This document shows, piece by piece, positions 43,396 through 52,110 of a DNA stretch of 64,000 nucleotides. The DNA comes from Geomobilimonas luticola (GTDB lineage Bacteria; Desulfobacterota; Desulfuromonadia; Geobacterales; Geobacteraceae). The position numbers were made by a program, and so were the translations under genes. Position 1 is the stretch's first letter. Each line of letters begins with the position of its first letter. The notes below the pieces were generated by a model, which was given only the letters and a program-made list of their open reading frames with translations, had not been told where the DNA came from and made no database searches. The stretch is from contig NZ_JAHCVK010000004.1 of NCBI RefSeq assembly GCF_018476905.1, positions 156,297 to 220,296 of the forward strand, in the 5' to 3' direction.

Positions 43396-43824
43396 CTACT
43401 CGACCACTTCGAGCACCCCTTCCATCCCCTTTTCCCGATGGCTCTCGAAGAAGAGAAGCTTCTTGGTACAATAAAACGGATAGGTTCCGGTCCTGGTCGG
43501 CGTGAATTTGACCACTTTCGGTTCCTCCCCCATTGACACACTGAAATCGATCCCCGCTTCCGGGGCCTTAATAGCGATATCGTGGGGGACGTAGCCCGCC
43601 TCCTTCCTGACCTTGAGTTCGACCGGCACATTCACCTTGACGATTATCCGGTTCGGGGTGAAGTAATAGCCACCACCGAGGATATCCACCCGCTGCACCC
43701 CGTCCTGACCGGCTGTCGCCCGGAACACCTTATCCTGCTTCGGCTTTTCTTCCGCGACGGCACCGGTGGGGTAACCGTACAGGAGCGTTCCCGCAAAAAA
43801 CAGCATGGTCAGATACTTCATCAT
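43396..43824 (-). CDS. Cupredoxin-domain periplasmic protein
   Basis: A 142-aa protein with a signal peptide and a cupredoxin fold. Copper ligand candidates are His in YVPHDIAIKAP and Cys/His/Met in PFYCTKKLLFFESHREKGMEG; the Cys-to-His loop is longer than in plastocyanin and resembles cytochrome oxidase subunit II-like cupredoxins. The ATG at 43824 is used because GGGGAG lies six bases upstream. It is next to the PfpI-type and SOD genes on the same strand, hinting at redox defence or electron transfer in the periplasm. Confidence 0.75.
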   Translation of the reverse strand: MMKYLTMLFFAGTLLYGYPTGAVAEEKPKQDKVFRATAGQDGVQRVDILGGGYYFTPNRIIVKVNVPVELKVRKEAGYVPHDIAIKAPEAGIDFSVSMGEEPKVVKFTPTRTGTYPFYCTKKLLFFESHREKGMEGVLEVVE

Positions 43825-43838
43825 GGGCATCTCCCCTC

Positions 43839-44342
43839 TCATCTTCCGAGCAGTTTCATCATCTCCCGCAGAAACGCCGGCAGGTCGGCCGGTTCACGGG
43901 ACGTGACCAGATTGCCGTCCACCACCACCTCACTGTCCTCGTAACGAGCCCCCGCTTCCCGCATCTCATCCGCCACCGTCCGGTAGCACGTGGCCCGCCG
44001 CCCCCCCATAAGCCCTGCGCTGATAAGGGTTTGCGGGCCGTGACAGATGGCAGCAACCGGCTTGTTCCCGGCAAAGAAATGCCGGGCTATGGCCAGGGCC
44101 TTCTCGTCGCGGCGAACGGCAGCCGGGGCCTTGCCGCCGGGGAGAACGAGCAGATTATAAGCGGCCGGATCAATTTCCGGCAGGGTCTTGGTCACGGTCA
44201 CCGCGTAGCCATGCTTGCCGGTGATCTCCCCCTTCCCAGGAGAAGCGATGTCCACCGTGATCCCCGCTTCCAGCAACCGGTAATAGGGGACCAGCAGTTC
44301 CGAATCCTCGAACCCGTCCGCGCTGATGAAAAGGGCTTTCAT
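43839..44342 (-). CDS. DJ-1/PfpI family protein
   Basis: A 167-aa class-I glutamine-amidotransferase-like protein. The nucleophile elbow reads AAICHGPQTLISAGL, with the conserved Cys, and the N-terminus ALFISADGFEDSELLVPYYR has the family Glu. Members include glyoxalase/deglycase-like and chaperone-like stress proteins; the exact reaction is not decidable from sequence. It lies between SOD (13-bp gap) and the cupredoxin, suggesting a shared stress response. Confidence 0.85.
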   Translation of the reverse strand: MKALFISADGFEDSELLVPYYRLLEAGITVDIASPGKGEITGKHGYAVTVTKTLPEIDPAAYNLLVLPGGKAPAAVRRDEKALAIARHFFAGNKPVAAICHGPQTLISAGLMGGRRATCYRTVADEMREAGARYEDSEVVVDGNLVTSREPADLPAFLREMMKLLGR

Positions 44343-44355
44343 ATAGTGTCCCTCC

Positions 44356-45042
44356 CTATTTCAGACGGGCTTCCGCCCGCTTCCAGTCGATGTTCCTGAA
44401 GAACGCCTCGATGTAGTCGGCCCGCTTGAGCCCATAATCGAGCATGAAGGCGTGCTCGAACACGTCCATGATGAGAATCGGCGTCCCCCCGGCCGGATGG
44501 GAGACATCATGCTCGTTGATCCAGAAATTGATGAGCCTGCCGTTAGCCGGATCCTGGTACAGGACCGCCCAGCCGATGCCGCGCATGGCGCCGGTCCCCT
44601 TGAAATCCTTCTCCCAGGCGTCCAGGCTGCCGAAGCTTTCGGCCAGCTTTTTGGCCAGCTTGCCGTTCGGGTCGAGGGGCGCCTTCCCCCCCAGGTTCTC
44701 GAAGTAGTACTCATGCAGCCGCATGCCGTTGAACTCCCACCCCAGCCGGCGTTTCAGTTCGGCGAACTCGGGTGTGGCGGTCTTCCCTTCCTTCAGCACC
44801 TGGTCAAGGGTATCGAGCACCTTGTTGGTATTGGTCACATACCCCTGGTAGAGGGTGAAATGGTTTTTCAGCAGCGCCTCGCTGAAACCGGGCATTCCGA
44901 CAAGCTTTGCATAATCCTTTGCGGTGTAACTCATGGTCCTTGCCTCCTTTTTGACCTGGGCACGCGACGGCAGTGCCCGCTCCAGCAACAGGGCGGTCCC
45001 TCCAAGCGCTGTAAGCTGGAAGAATTCGCGTCGATTCAGCAT
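44356..45042 (-). CDS. Fe/Mn superoxide dismutase with Tat-type signal
   Basis: A 228-aa SOD. The first 35 residues form a twin-arginine-like signal (NRREFFQLTALGGTALLL), so it is probably exported folded with its metal. Metal ligands fit His61 (LLKNHFTLYQGY), His110 (RLHEYYFENL), Asp193 and His197 (DVFEHAFMLDYG). The residue after Asp193-Val is Phe where many Fe/MnSODs have Trp (DVWEHAY). A GGAGGGG box precedes the ATG at 45042. An exported SOD would meet superoxide formed in the periplasm. Confidence 0.85.
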   Translation of the reverse strand: MLNRREFFQLTALGGTALLLERALPSRAQVKKEARTMSYTAKDYAKLVGMPGFSEALLKNHFTLYQGYVTNTNKVLDTLDQVLKEGKTATPEFAELKRRLGWEFNGMRLHEYYFENLGGKAPLDPNGKLAKKLAESFGSLDAWEKDFKGTGAMRGIGWAVLYQDPANGRLINFWINEHDVSHPAGGTPILIMDVFEHAFMLDYGLKRADYIEAFFRNIDWKRAEARLK

Positions 45043-45157
45043 GATCCCCTCCTCGTTCTCCAAACCACCGAAGTACACGAAACGTTACCACGGCAGGGGG
45101 AAAATGCAATCCGCCCCGCCGGCACCATACCACACCATGGACAGGCTGTTTGCAGGC

Positions 45158-45439
45158 TTAACGCTCCTCGATATCGGCACTCACCAGTTCCACATCGGGC
45201 CGCTCCTCAACAAGCCATTCCTCCAGCTGTTCCAGGATGCGCCGACCGGCGGCCCGGCTTTCCGTAACCGTCACGAACCCGAGCATGGCCGAACCCGGCA
45301 CGTCCTGCAGGTCCACCTCGGCGGCCGCCACGTTGAACCGGTTGCGCGCCCGCGCCAGCAGGCTTTTCACTATCCCCCGCTTCCCCTTGAGGGAATTGCT
45401 GGGGAGATGGAGGTGGAGTTGGACGGAAAAAACGTGCAT
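45158..45439 (-). CDS. DUF503 (YlxP-like) protein
   Basis: A 93-aa protein of the DUF503 family (MHVFSVQLHLHLPSNSLKGK, then VTVTESRAAGRRILEQLEEW). In Bacillus the homologous ylxP lies beside rbfA and infB. Here it is divergent from the DUF3187 gene with no translation genes nearby. Its function is unknown. It is single-domain, compact and cytosolic; length is normal for the family. Confidence 0.75.
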   Translation of the reverse strand: MHVFSVQLHLHLPSNSLKGKRGIVKSLLARARNRFNVAAAEVDLQDVPGSAMLGFVTVTESRAAGRRILEQLEEWLVEERPDVELVSADIEER

Positions 45440-45634
45440 GGAGCCCTCCTGCTACAGGGAATATGCAGTGAGTATAACAGGACTTCCCCTGTGGGACAGC
45501 GGGGAAGGATGATTGACTTGCTCCGGAAACCCTTTAGACTTGTCCTGTCGAAAAGGGTACCAGTTACCGCCTCGGCAACGCGCAATCTGCACCACGTCCA
45601 CCATCTCTATTACCTCGTCCCAAGGAGCCTTCAG

Positions 45635-46642
45635 GTGAAAAACAGTGTGCGCTATCCCCTCTGGTCTCTCGTCCTGCTCGTCAGCACCCTTGTTGCACCC
45701 CGGCCGGGTTTTCCTCTGGAACTGACCCCGTTCCAGACCTTCAACCAGAGCCCGCTTGTACAGATATACGGTCTGCCGGCCCCGGAATCGGGGAGCACCG
45801 TCCCTGCCGGCAGGCTCCATACCCGCCTTTCCCTCGATATCGCCAACAATTTCGCCGTTGACACCAAGGGGGACGAAGCAATCACCCTCGATGGCGAAAC
45901 CTACCGCACCACCCTCGCCCTCCGTTACGGGGTGACGGACCGTATCGAGCTGGGGCTCGACATCCCTTACCTTGTCGCCACAGGAGGGATGTTCGACAGT
46001 CCCGTCCAGTGGTGGCACCGCGAGTTCAATATCTCCCAGGCGGGACGCGATGAAACCCCGAAAAACCGGCTCATGTTCAGTTACAACCGCAACGGCGTGG
46101 AGCGGTTCAGCCTGCAGCACGGCAACGACAGCATAGGCGATATCCGCCTTTCGGGAGGGGTCCAGCTCTACCGGGAAGACCGCCCGCAACCGCTGGCTGT
46201 GGCGCTGCGGGCCAGCCTCAAGCTGCCAAGCGGCAACAGCAGGAAGCTGCAGGGGAGCGGGGGGACCGATTTCGCCCTCTGGCTCAGCGCGCTGGACCAG
46301 TTCGAACACTGGGGGATCTACGGGGCTCTCGGCGGGATGGCAGTTGACAAGGGGGATGTGCTGCGCGACATGCAGCGCGACCTGGTGGCTTTCGGCTGTT
46401 TCGGTATCGGGCTGACACCGGTGGAGTGGCTGTCACTGAAGATGCAGCTCTACGGCAATACCCCCTTCTACAAAGGAAGCAGCCTCAAGGAGCTGAGCGT
46501 ATCGTCCCTCCAATGGGTTTTCGGCCAGACCGTGGCGTTCACCCCCGACACGGAGCTGGACATCGCCGTCGCCGAGGACCTGCTGGCTCTCACCACCTCC
46601 CCCGATTTCGGCGTTCACATCGCCCTGCGCATGAGATTCTAA
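45635..46642 (+). CDS. DUF3187 outer-membrane-type protein
   Basis: A 335-aa exported protein. After a signal peptide (about 1-27, WSLVLLVSTLVAPRPGFPLE) the sequence alternates short amphipathic strands rich in aromatics (RIELGLDIPYLVATGGMFDS, DIAVAEDLLALTTSPDFGV) and ends MRF, with a terminal Phe as in beta-barrels. It resembles DUF3187. The GTG at 45635 is chosen because AAGGAG lies seven bases upstream. It converges with the carbonic anhydrase gene. Role not known. Confidence 0.7.
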   Translation: MKNSVRYPLWSLVLLVSTLVAPRPGFPLELTPFQTFNQSPLVQIYGLPAPESGSTVPAGRLHTRLSLDIANNFAVDTKGDEAITLDGETYRTTLALRYGVTDRIELGLDIPYLVATGGMFDSPVQWWHREFNISQAGRDETPKNRLMFSYNRNGVERFSLQHGNDSIGDIRLSGGVQLYREDRPQPLAVALRASLKLPSGNSRKLQGSGGTDFALWLSALDQFEHWGIYGALGGMAVDKGDVLRDMQRDLVAFGCFGIGLTPVEWLSLKMQLYGNTPFYKGSSLKELSVSSLQWVFGQTVAFTPDTELDIAVAEDLLALTTSPDFGVHIALRMRF

Positions 46643-46664
46643 GCTGAAACCAGGATCAGAATTA

Positions 46665-47207
46665 TCAGTACCCCCGGACCACCACGTCCAGGTGGCCATC
46701 ATCGGGGCAGAAGATAAGGCCGTGCACCGCCACGTCCCTGGGGATAAGGGGGTTGTTGCGGATGATGTTCACCACCCGTTCCACGTTATCCTCGGGACAG
46801 GCAAAGGCGCCGAGCCACTGGGAGAGGTCGGGGACCAGCCCCTCTATGGTATGGGCATCGATCCCCCGCTCGATCATCCGCTTCTTCAGGTGCTCGCCAT
46901 CCACGCTGGCCATGCCGCAGTCCCGGTGACCGATGACGAAGATCTCCTCCACCCCGAGCATGAAGACCGCCGCCACCATGCTCCGGATCACCCCTCCCAG
47001 GGGGTCGATGATGGTATTCCCCGCATTCTTGATGACCTTGGCGTCCCCCCGGCTGATCCCCATGGCAGGTTCGAGGAAATCCACCAGCCGCGTGTCCATG
47101 CAGGTGAAGATGGCGAACTGTTTTTTGGGGTTCTTCGTCAGGGGGGGAAAGGCTCCCGGATGGACGAATTTTCTGTTGGCGTCGAGAATGGTGTCTAACA
47201 GCGTCAT
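46665..47207 (-). CDS. Beta-class carbonic anhydrase
   Basis: A 180-aa beta-carbonic anhydrase that interconverts CO2 and bicarbonate. Zinc ligands are Cys36 (TCMDTR, with the catalytic Asp/Arg pair), His94 and Cys97 (GHRDCGM). AGGAGG lies seven bases before the ATG at 47207, so I prefer it over the ATG two codons upstream, which directly abuts the Shine-Dalgarno. It lies 22 bp after the sigma-54 regulator gene on the same strand. Confidence 0.88.
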   Translation of the reverse strand: MTLLDTILDANRKFVHPGAFPPLTKNPKKQFAIFTCMDTRLVDFLEPAMGISRGDAKVIKNAGNTIIDPLGGVIRSMVAAVFMLGVEEIFVIGHRDCGMASVDGEHLKKRMIERGIDAHTIEGLVPDLSQWLGAFACPEDNVERVVNIIRNNPLIPRDVAVHGLIFCPDDGHLDVVVRGY

Positions 47208-47228
47208 CGGCATTCCTCCTGGTGATGT

Positions 47229-48608
47229 TTAACTTTTCTTCAGATCAATACCGTAGCTCTTGATCTTGCGGTGCAGGTTGCTCCGCTCCAGTTCGATGGA
47301 TTCGGCAGTCTTGCTGATGTTCCAGTCGTGCTCCTCCAGCTTCTGGATGATGAACTCCTTTTCGAACTCCTCACGCGCCTCCCGCAGGGAATTCAGCTCC
47401 AGAACACCGCCGAGTCTCCCCCCTCCGATCCCCCGCGACTCGTCGCCGCCGGCGATATAGTCGGGCAGATGGGAAAGACTTATGGTCTGCCCCGCCGTCA
47501 TGATGACCAACCGCTCGATGATGTTCTTCAGTTCCCGCACGTTCCCCGGCCAGTCGTACTGCTTCATCAGCGCTACCGCTTCAGGAACCATCATCTTGAG
47601 CTGCCGCCCCTCACGTCGGCTGAACATCTGCAGGAAGTGGACGATCAGAGCGGGGATGTCGTCGCTCCGTTCCCGCAGGGGGGGGACCTTGAGGGAAACC
47701 ACGTTGAGCCGGTAAAACAGGTCCTCGCGGAAATTGCCGGCACGAATTTCGTCCTCCAGCACCTTGTTGGTGGCTGCCACGATCCGCACGTCCACCTCCA
47801 GGGTCCGGGTTCCCCCGACCCGCTCGAACTTTCTTTCCTGCAGGACGCGGAGCACCTTGGCCTGGGTCTTGACAGACATGTCGCCGATCTCGTCGAGGAA
47901 GATCGTGCCGCCGTCTGCCAGTTCGAATTTCCCCTTCTTCTGGGCCACTGCCCCGGTAAAGGCACCCCGTTCATGGCCGAACAGCTCGCTCTCGATCAAC
48001 TCCTCGGGAATGGCCGCGCAGTTGATCTCCATGAAGGGATTGTCCCGGCGTGGGCTGTGGTAGTGGATGGCGCGGGCCACCAGTTCCTTGCCGGTCCCGT
48101 TTTCGCCGGTGATGAGGACTGAAGCATCGGAGGGCGCGACCAGCGTGATCTCTTCCCTGAGTTGCCTCAGGGGGGAAGAACTGCCGACCATCTCGTGGTC
48201 CTGGAGCACCTGCCCCCGGAGGGAATCGTTCTCCTCCCGGAGACGGCGCATGTTCAGCACGTTGGCCACCGTCACGATCACCTTTTCCAGGGAAAGGGGC
48301 TTTTCGATGAAATCGTAGGCACCCATCTTGGTGGACCGGACCGCCGTCTCGATGGTTCCATGCCCCGACATCATCACCACAGCCAGGTCGGGATAGAGTT
48401 CCTTCAGCTTCTTCAGGGTATCCATCCCGTCCAGCCGGGGCATCCAGATGTCCAGCAGCACCAGGTCGGGGAGTTCCTTCTTCGCCAGTTCCAGTGCCTC
48501 AACCCCGTCCACTGCGCACTGGGTTGCATACCCCTCATCCTCCAGAATTCCCACCAGGGAGGTCCGGATGCTCTCCTCGTCGTCCACAACCAGTATCGTC
48601 GCGCCCAT
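47229..48608 (-). CDS. NtrC-family sigma-54 response regulator
   Basis: A 459-aa enhancer-binding protein. The receiver has Asp53 (LLDIWMPRLDG). The AAA+ domain shows Walker A GENGTGKELVARAIH, the sigma-54 contact loop GAFTGA and Walker B GGTIFLDEIGDM. The C-terminal Fis-type helix-turn-helix reads DWNISKTAESIELERSNLHR. It resembles NtrX. No cognate kinase is adjacent, so its signal is unknown. Carbonic anhydrase follows closely and may be co-transcribed. Confidence 0.92.
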   Translation of the reverse strand: MGATILVVDDEESIRTSLVGILEDEGYATQCAVDGVEALELAKKELPDLVLLDIWMPRLDGMDTLKKLKELYPDLAVVMMSGHGTIETAVRSTKMGAYDFIEKPLSLEKVIVTVANVLNMRRLREENDSLRGQVLQDHEMVGSSSPLRQLREEITLVAPSDASVLITGENGTGKELVARAIHYHSPRRDNPFMEINCAAIPEELIESELFGHERGAFTGAVAQKKGKFELADGGTIFLDEIGDMSVKTQAKVLRVLQERKFERVGGTRTLEVDVRIVAATNKVLEDEIRAGNFREDLFYRLNVVSLKVPPLRERSDDIPALIVHFLQMFSRREGRQLKMMVPEAVALMKQYDWPGNVRELKNIIERLVIMTAGQTISLSHLPDYIAGGDESRGIGGGRLGGVLELNSLREAREEFEKEFIIQKLEEHDWNISKTAESIELERSNLHRKIKSYGIDLKKS

Positions 48609-48639
48609 GAAATGTCCTATCCTGAATATAGTGGAAATG

Positions 48640-49833
48640 TTACTTCGTAAGCCCCAGTTCCTGCGCCAGTGCCCGCCAGGCGGGGAGACTCCGCTCGATC
48701 ATCCCCTTCTCCACACAGTAGGCGACCCGGAAGAAGCCGGGGGCGCCGAAACCGGCACCGGGAACAAGAAGGATGTTATGCCGCTGCGCCGCCCGGACAA
48801 ATTCCACGTCATCGGCGAGGGGAGACGCGGGGAAAAGATAGAAAGCGCCGTCCGGCTTCACCAGGGAAAAGCCGAGGGCCGTCAGAGTGTCGCAGAGAAG
48901 GTCCCGCTTCTCCTGATAGAGGGCGATATCCACCGACTCCCGCTGCAGCTTGGCCACCAGCCGCTGCATGAGGGCGGGGGCATTGACGAAACCGAGGACC
49001 CGGTTCGAAAATACCGCTCCCTCCATGAACTGCTCCACCTCCGCCATCCTCGGGTTGGCGGCCAGGTAGCCGATCCGTTCCCCGGGAAGTGCCAGATCCT
49101 TGGAGTGGGAGGTGACGATCACCGCGTTTTCCACGTGGGGAAAGATATTCGGCACGTTCTTGCCGTCGTAGGATATCCGGGCGTAAGGCTCGTCGGAAAT
49201 AACGTAGATCTGCCCCCCCAGCTCCTTCTCCTTACGCTTCATCATCTCACCCAGCGTCCGCAGGCTCTCCGCCGGATAGATGACACCGGTGGGGTTGTTG
49301 GGGGAACAGATGATGATGGCGCGGGTCCTGGGGGTAATGGCGGCTTCGATGGCCGGAATGTCCAGCTGGAAGGTCGCCCGGTCGGTCCAGACCTCCACCG
49401 GCACTCCGCCGTGGTTGTCGATGTAGAACTTGTACTCGACGAAGAAGGGGGTGAGGATGATCACCTCCTCGCCGGGATTGAGGATGGTCTTGAGCACCAC
49501 GTTGAGCGCCCCGCCGGCGCCGCAGGTCATGATGACGTGTGCCCCCTTGACGGGAAGCCCGGACGCCTCGGCAAGGACCTCCGCCACGGCGGAACGGGTT
49601 TCATCGTAGCCAGCGTTGTTCATGTAGCGATGCATGCCGGGAATGGGGTCAAGCGCCAGGCGCCGGAACTCCTCGTCGAATGCCGGCGGGGGCTCCACAT
49701 CCGGATTCCCCAGGGTGAAGTCGTACACCTTGTCCGCCCCATGCAGCTGGCGAAGCCGCTCCCCCTCCTCGAACATCTTCCGTATCCAGGAGGCCCGCTC
49801 GATAAAGGCGGCTATCTTGGTGGCAATGGCCAT
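48640..49833 (-). CDS. PLP-dependent class I/II aminotransferase
   Basis: A 397-aa fold-type I aminotransferase. It has the SPNNPTGVIYPAES motif, a YVISDEPYARISYDG substrate/PLP region, the PLP lysine in VTSHSKDLALPGERIGY, and the C-terminal Arg region GFFRVAYCVEKG. It belongs to the aspartate-aminotransferase-like group; the donor/acceptor pair cannot be assigned. It lies 31 bp before the sigma-54 regulator gene and may share its transcript. Confidence 0.88.
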   Translation of the reverse strand: MAIATKIAAFIERASWIRKMFEEGERLRQLHGADKVYDFTLGNPDVEPPPAFDEEFRRLALDPIPGMHRYMNNAGYDETRSAVAEVLAEASGLPVKGAHVIMTCGAGGALNVVLKTILNPGEEVIILTPFFVEYKFYIDNHGGVPVEVWTDRATFQLDIPAIEAAITPRTRAIIICSPNNPTGVIYPAESLRTLGEMMKRKEKELGGQIYVISDEPYARISYDGKNVPNIFPHVENAVIVTSHSKDLALPGERIGYLAANPRMAEVEQFMEGAVFSNRVLGFVNAPALMQRLVAKLQRESVDIALYQEKRDLLCDTLTALGFSLVKPDGAFYLFPASPLADDVEFVRAAQRHNILLVPGAGFGAPGFFRVAYCVEKGMIERSLPAWRALAQELGLTK

Positions 49834-50040
49834 AGGTCACACACTCCTTTGCTGTGGCAATAATGCAACACTTTTACCACAACGCGCCATATACCGCAAG
49901 GGGAAGGTGTGTCGCGACAGGTGAAACGGATCGAGGGCATTCGTTGTTGCCTATTCGCACTAAAAGATTTATTCTCCTCCCGTTCGGACAACTCCCGGCA
50001 GTTCGGTCTCCCATCGGCTGTCACAGAAAGAAGGTACTCC

Positions 50041-50688
50041 ATGAAAAAAATCATCATCCTAGCGGTCATCGCCGCCCTTGCCGCATCAATCACCGCAAAC
50101 GCCCTGGCAGCCGAGCCTGCGGCCGCCGACGGGCAGCAAACGGCTCCGGCAACTCCCCCTGCTGGCGACGTAAAACCGTCAGCGCCGGCCAATGTGACAG
50201 CCACGGCACTCCCCGCAACGCCGGCAAAAACCACCCTCATCGGTTACGTGGACATGGTCAAGGCCGCCACCGACTGTGCCCAGGGAAAGGCCGCCTTCGC
50301 CGAAATGAAGACGAAGACCGACAAGTACAAGCGCCAGATCGAGGCCAAGCAGAAACAGCTGGAAAAGCAGAAAGCGGCCATCGAGGCGAAGATCGAGACC
50401 ATGACCCCCCAGGTGCGGGCGGCCAAGGCGAAGGAGTTCCAGAAGAAGGTGGAGGATTTCCAGAAATTCGTCCAGAACGCCGAAAAGGAAATGCGGGCCA
50501 AGGAAGAGGCACTCTCCGGAAAACTGTTCAAGGCAATCGAGAAGACCGCCGCCGACTACGGCAAGGCCAACGGCTATGCCGCGGTGGTGGTGAAGAAGGA
50601 ACTTCTCTACATGGGGGAGAATGTGGACGCCAGGGACCTGACGGAAGAGATCGTCAAGGGGATCGACGCAAAGCCGGCAGAGAAGTAG
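50041..50688 (+). CDS. OmpH/Skp-family periplasmic chaperone-like protein
   Basis: A 215-aa protein. A signal peptide (about 1-24, ILAVIAALAASITANALAAE) precedes a low-complexity Ala/Pro/Thr region and a Skp-like core: VDMVKAATDCAQGKAAFAEM, long Lys/Glu-rich coiled coil, and a C-terminal ADYGKANGYAAVVVKKEL. Skp proteins hold unfolded outer-membrane proteins in the periplasm. It stands alone, not in the usual bamA-skp-lpxD cluster, so it may be a secondary paralogue. The ATG at 50041 is preceded by GAAGG. Confidence 0.8.
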   Translation: MKKIIILAVIAALAASITANALAAEPAAADGQQTAPATPPAGDVKPSAPANVTATALPATPAKTTLIGYVDMVKAATDCAQGKAAFAEMKTKTDKYKRQIEAKQKQLEKQKAAIEAKIETMTPQVRAAKAKEFQKKVEDFQKFVQNAEKEMRAKEEALSGKLFKAIEKTAADYGKANGYAAVVVKKELLYMGENVDARDLTEEIVKGIDAKPAEK

Positions 50689-50709
50689 GGGCGAAAAGCC
50701 TGATGTAAA

Positions 50710-50736
50710 CCAAGGCAGGAGTCAGCCCTGCCTTGG
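50710..50736 (+). terminator. Hairpin between skp-like and DTW genes
   Basis: CCAAGGCAGG and CCTGCCTTGG form a perfect 10-bp stem with a 7-base loop, 21 bp after the skp-like stop. It lies between convergent genes; no long T-run is seen, but it probably ends transcription from either side. Confidence 0.65.
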
Positions 50737-50773
50737 CATATTCTTCCGTTCAGACAACCGGAACGGTCGCACG

Positions 50774-51367
50774 TCAACAGCCGCATCCCCGAGACTGGAG
50801 GGTCCTTTGCACCATGAGGCGGAAGAGGTCTTCCATCCCGGCCTGAACAGCAGGTGACTCGATGATGCCAAGCGCCCGGGCTATGGCTTCGAACGTGGCC
50901 AGACCGTTGGGATGATACTCTCTCCGTATCCCCCACTCGGTGCCGGGCCCTTCGGGGAGCCGGACCATTTCGGCATGCCGGAGCCCGGGAAGCCGTCGCC
51001 CCATTCTGGATGCCTGACGCCAGTTGCCATCGGGAACCACCAGGGTAATCGGACGGAGGTCCAGAATGTCCCTGCTGAGAACCGGGACACCATCACCGGG
51101 GTAGAGGAGAAGGGTTCTCCGCTCGGGGACATCGAGATCGCTGAAATCAAGGGGTCGGTCCCGATGCCCGTGAATGCGCACTTCACTATTGGGGAGCGCC
51201 TCCAGGGCAAGGGGACCGGTCGCGGTGGTTTTCACCGCTTCACGGTGATGCATCACGAGAACAAGACGGGTAGCCAGGAGATACCGGGGGATGGACGGAC
51301 AGATGCACAGAGTGACATGCATCCGGCATCGCAGACAACGTTCGCTTCGCTTAGTTCTGGTACCCAT
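50774..51367 (-). CDS. DTW-domain protein (TapT-like)
   Basis: A 197-aa protein of the DTW family, whose characterised members (TapT) put a 3-amino-3-carboxypropyl group on tRNA uridine-47. An N-terminal CxxC set (CLRCRMHVTLCIC, residues 11-23) probably binds zinc. The namesake motif reads DGNW at 113-116 (VVPDGNWRQASRM) instead of the usual D-x-TW. The ATG at 51367 is chosen on position; an ATG 8 codons upstream has no ribosome site. The Asn for Thr change is notable but may be tolerated. Confidence 0.8.
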   Translation of the reverse strand: MGTRTKRSERCLRCRMHVTLCICPSIPRYLLATRLVLVMHHREAVKTTATGPLALEALPNSEVRIHGHRDRPLDFSDLDVPERRTLLLYPGDGVPVLSRDILDLRPITLVVPDGNWRQASRMGRRLPGLRHAEMVRLPEGPGTEWGIRREYHPNGLATFEAIARALGIIESPAVQAGMEDLFRLMVQRTLQSRGCGC

Positions 51368-51462
51368 ATTCCCTGTAGCCCACTGTTCCATAAATGCGGT
51401 GAAGGATTACGGCCGTTAGCCGTTTCATCGGCAAAACCCGCCATCGATCAACCCGGTAAACG

Positions 51463-51948
51463 TTATAACTCCTGCAGGTTGCTGAACTCCCGCCATGCCA
51501 GAAAATACTCCGGCTTCAGGACGAAATCGTACAGGTTCTCCATGATGTTGTAATGCTTCTTCTCCTCGCTGGCGATCTTCAAAAGGAGCATGACGATATC
51601 GGGATTGCTCTCCTTCTTCGCCATATCCTCGTAGAGCCGCACGCTGTCCGCTTCAATCTTCATGGCGTGCCGGTAGCCGTCCAGGTCCTTCTTCATCCCG
51701 CCAAGCAGGTCCTTCTCACCCGTCAATTCCTGGAAAACGTTCTTTGCCTTCTCCAGGACGGTGGTCGAGGCCATGGTGCCGTCGGCTCCCTCCTTCATGG
51801 CAACCACCGTGTCGTAATGTTTCTGCTCGTCGGCCGCCAGCATGGTGAATATGGTCTTCAGGCCGCCGACCTCCGTTTCCGCCGCCATCCTCTCGTAGTA
51901 TGCCTTGCCGTCCAGCTCCATTTTCATCGCAAAATCGAAGACGTTCAT
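51463..51948 (-). CDS. Rubrerythrin-type ferritin-like protein
   Basis: A 161-aa four-helix-bundle protein with diiron ligand motifs in ELDGKAYYERMA, LAADEQKHYDTV and the second repeat KIEADSVRLYEDMA and IASEEKKHYNIM. The C-terminal rubredoxin domain of classical rubrerythrin is missing, so reductant must come from another protein. It is a likely peroxide reductase or iron-binding protein in an anaerobe. A GAGGAGG box sits eight bases before the ATG at 51948. Confidence 0.85.
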   Translation of the reverse strand: MNVFDFAMKMELDGKAYYERMAAETEVGGLKTIFTMLAADEQKHYDTVVAMKEGADGTMASTTVLEKAKNVFQELTGEKDLLGGMKKDLDGYRHAMKIEADSVRLYEDMAKKESNPDIVMLLLKIASEEKKHYNIMENLYDFVLKPEYFLAWREFSNLQEL

Positions 51949-52110
51949 GGCTACCTCCTCTGGCATTCTGTTCCGCACAAGTACCGGTTATCTGGTGAAA
52001 AGAGTACCATAGGACGATATGAATACCAGAAAGGAGGGACGGACAATCGGAAACAGAGGAGAACTTTGCGCTGAAGCCTTCTCCCTAAGGGAGAGGGGAA
52101 CAAATTATGG

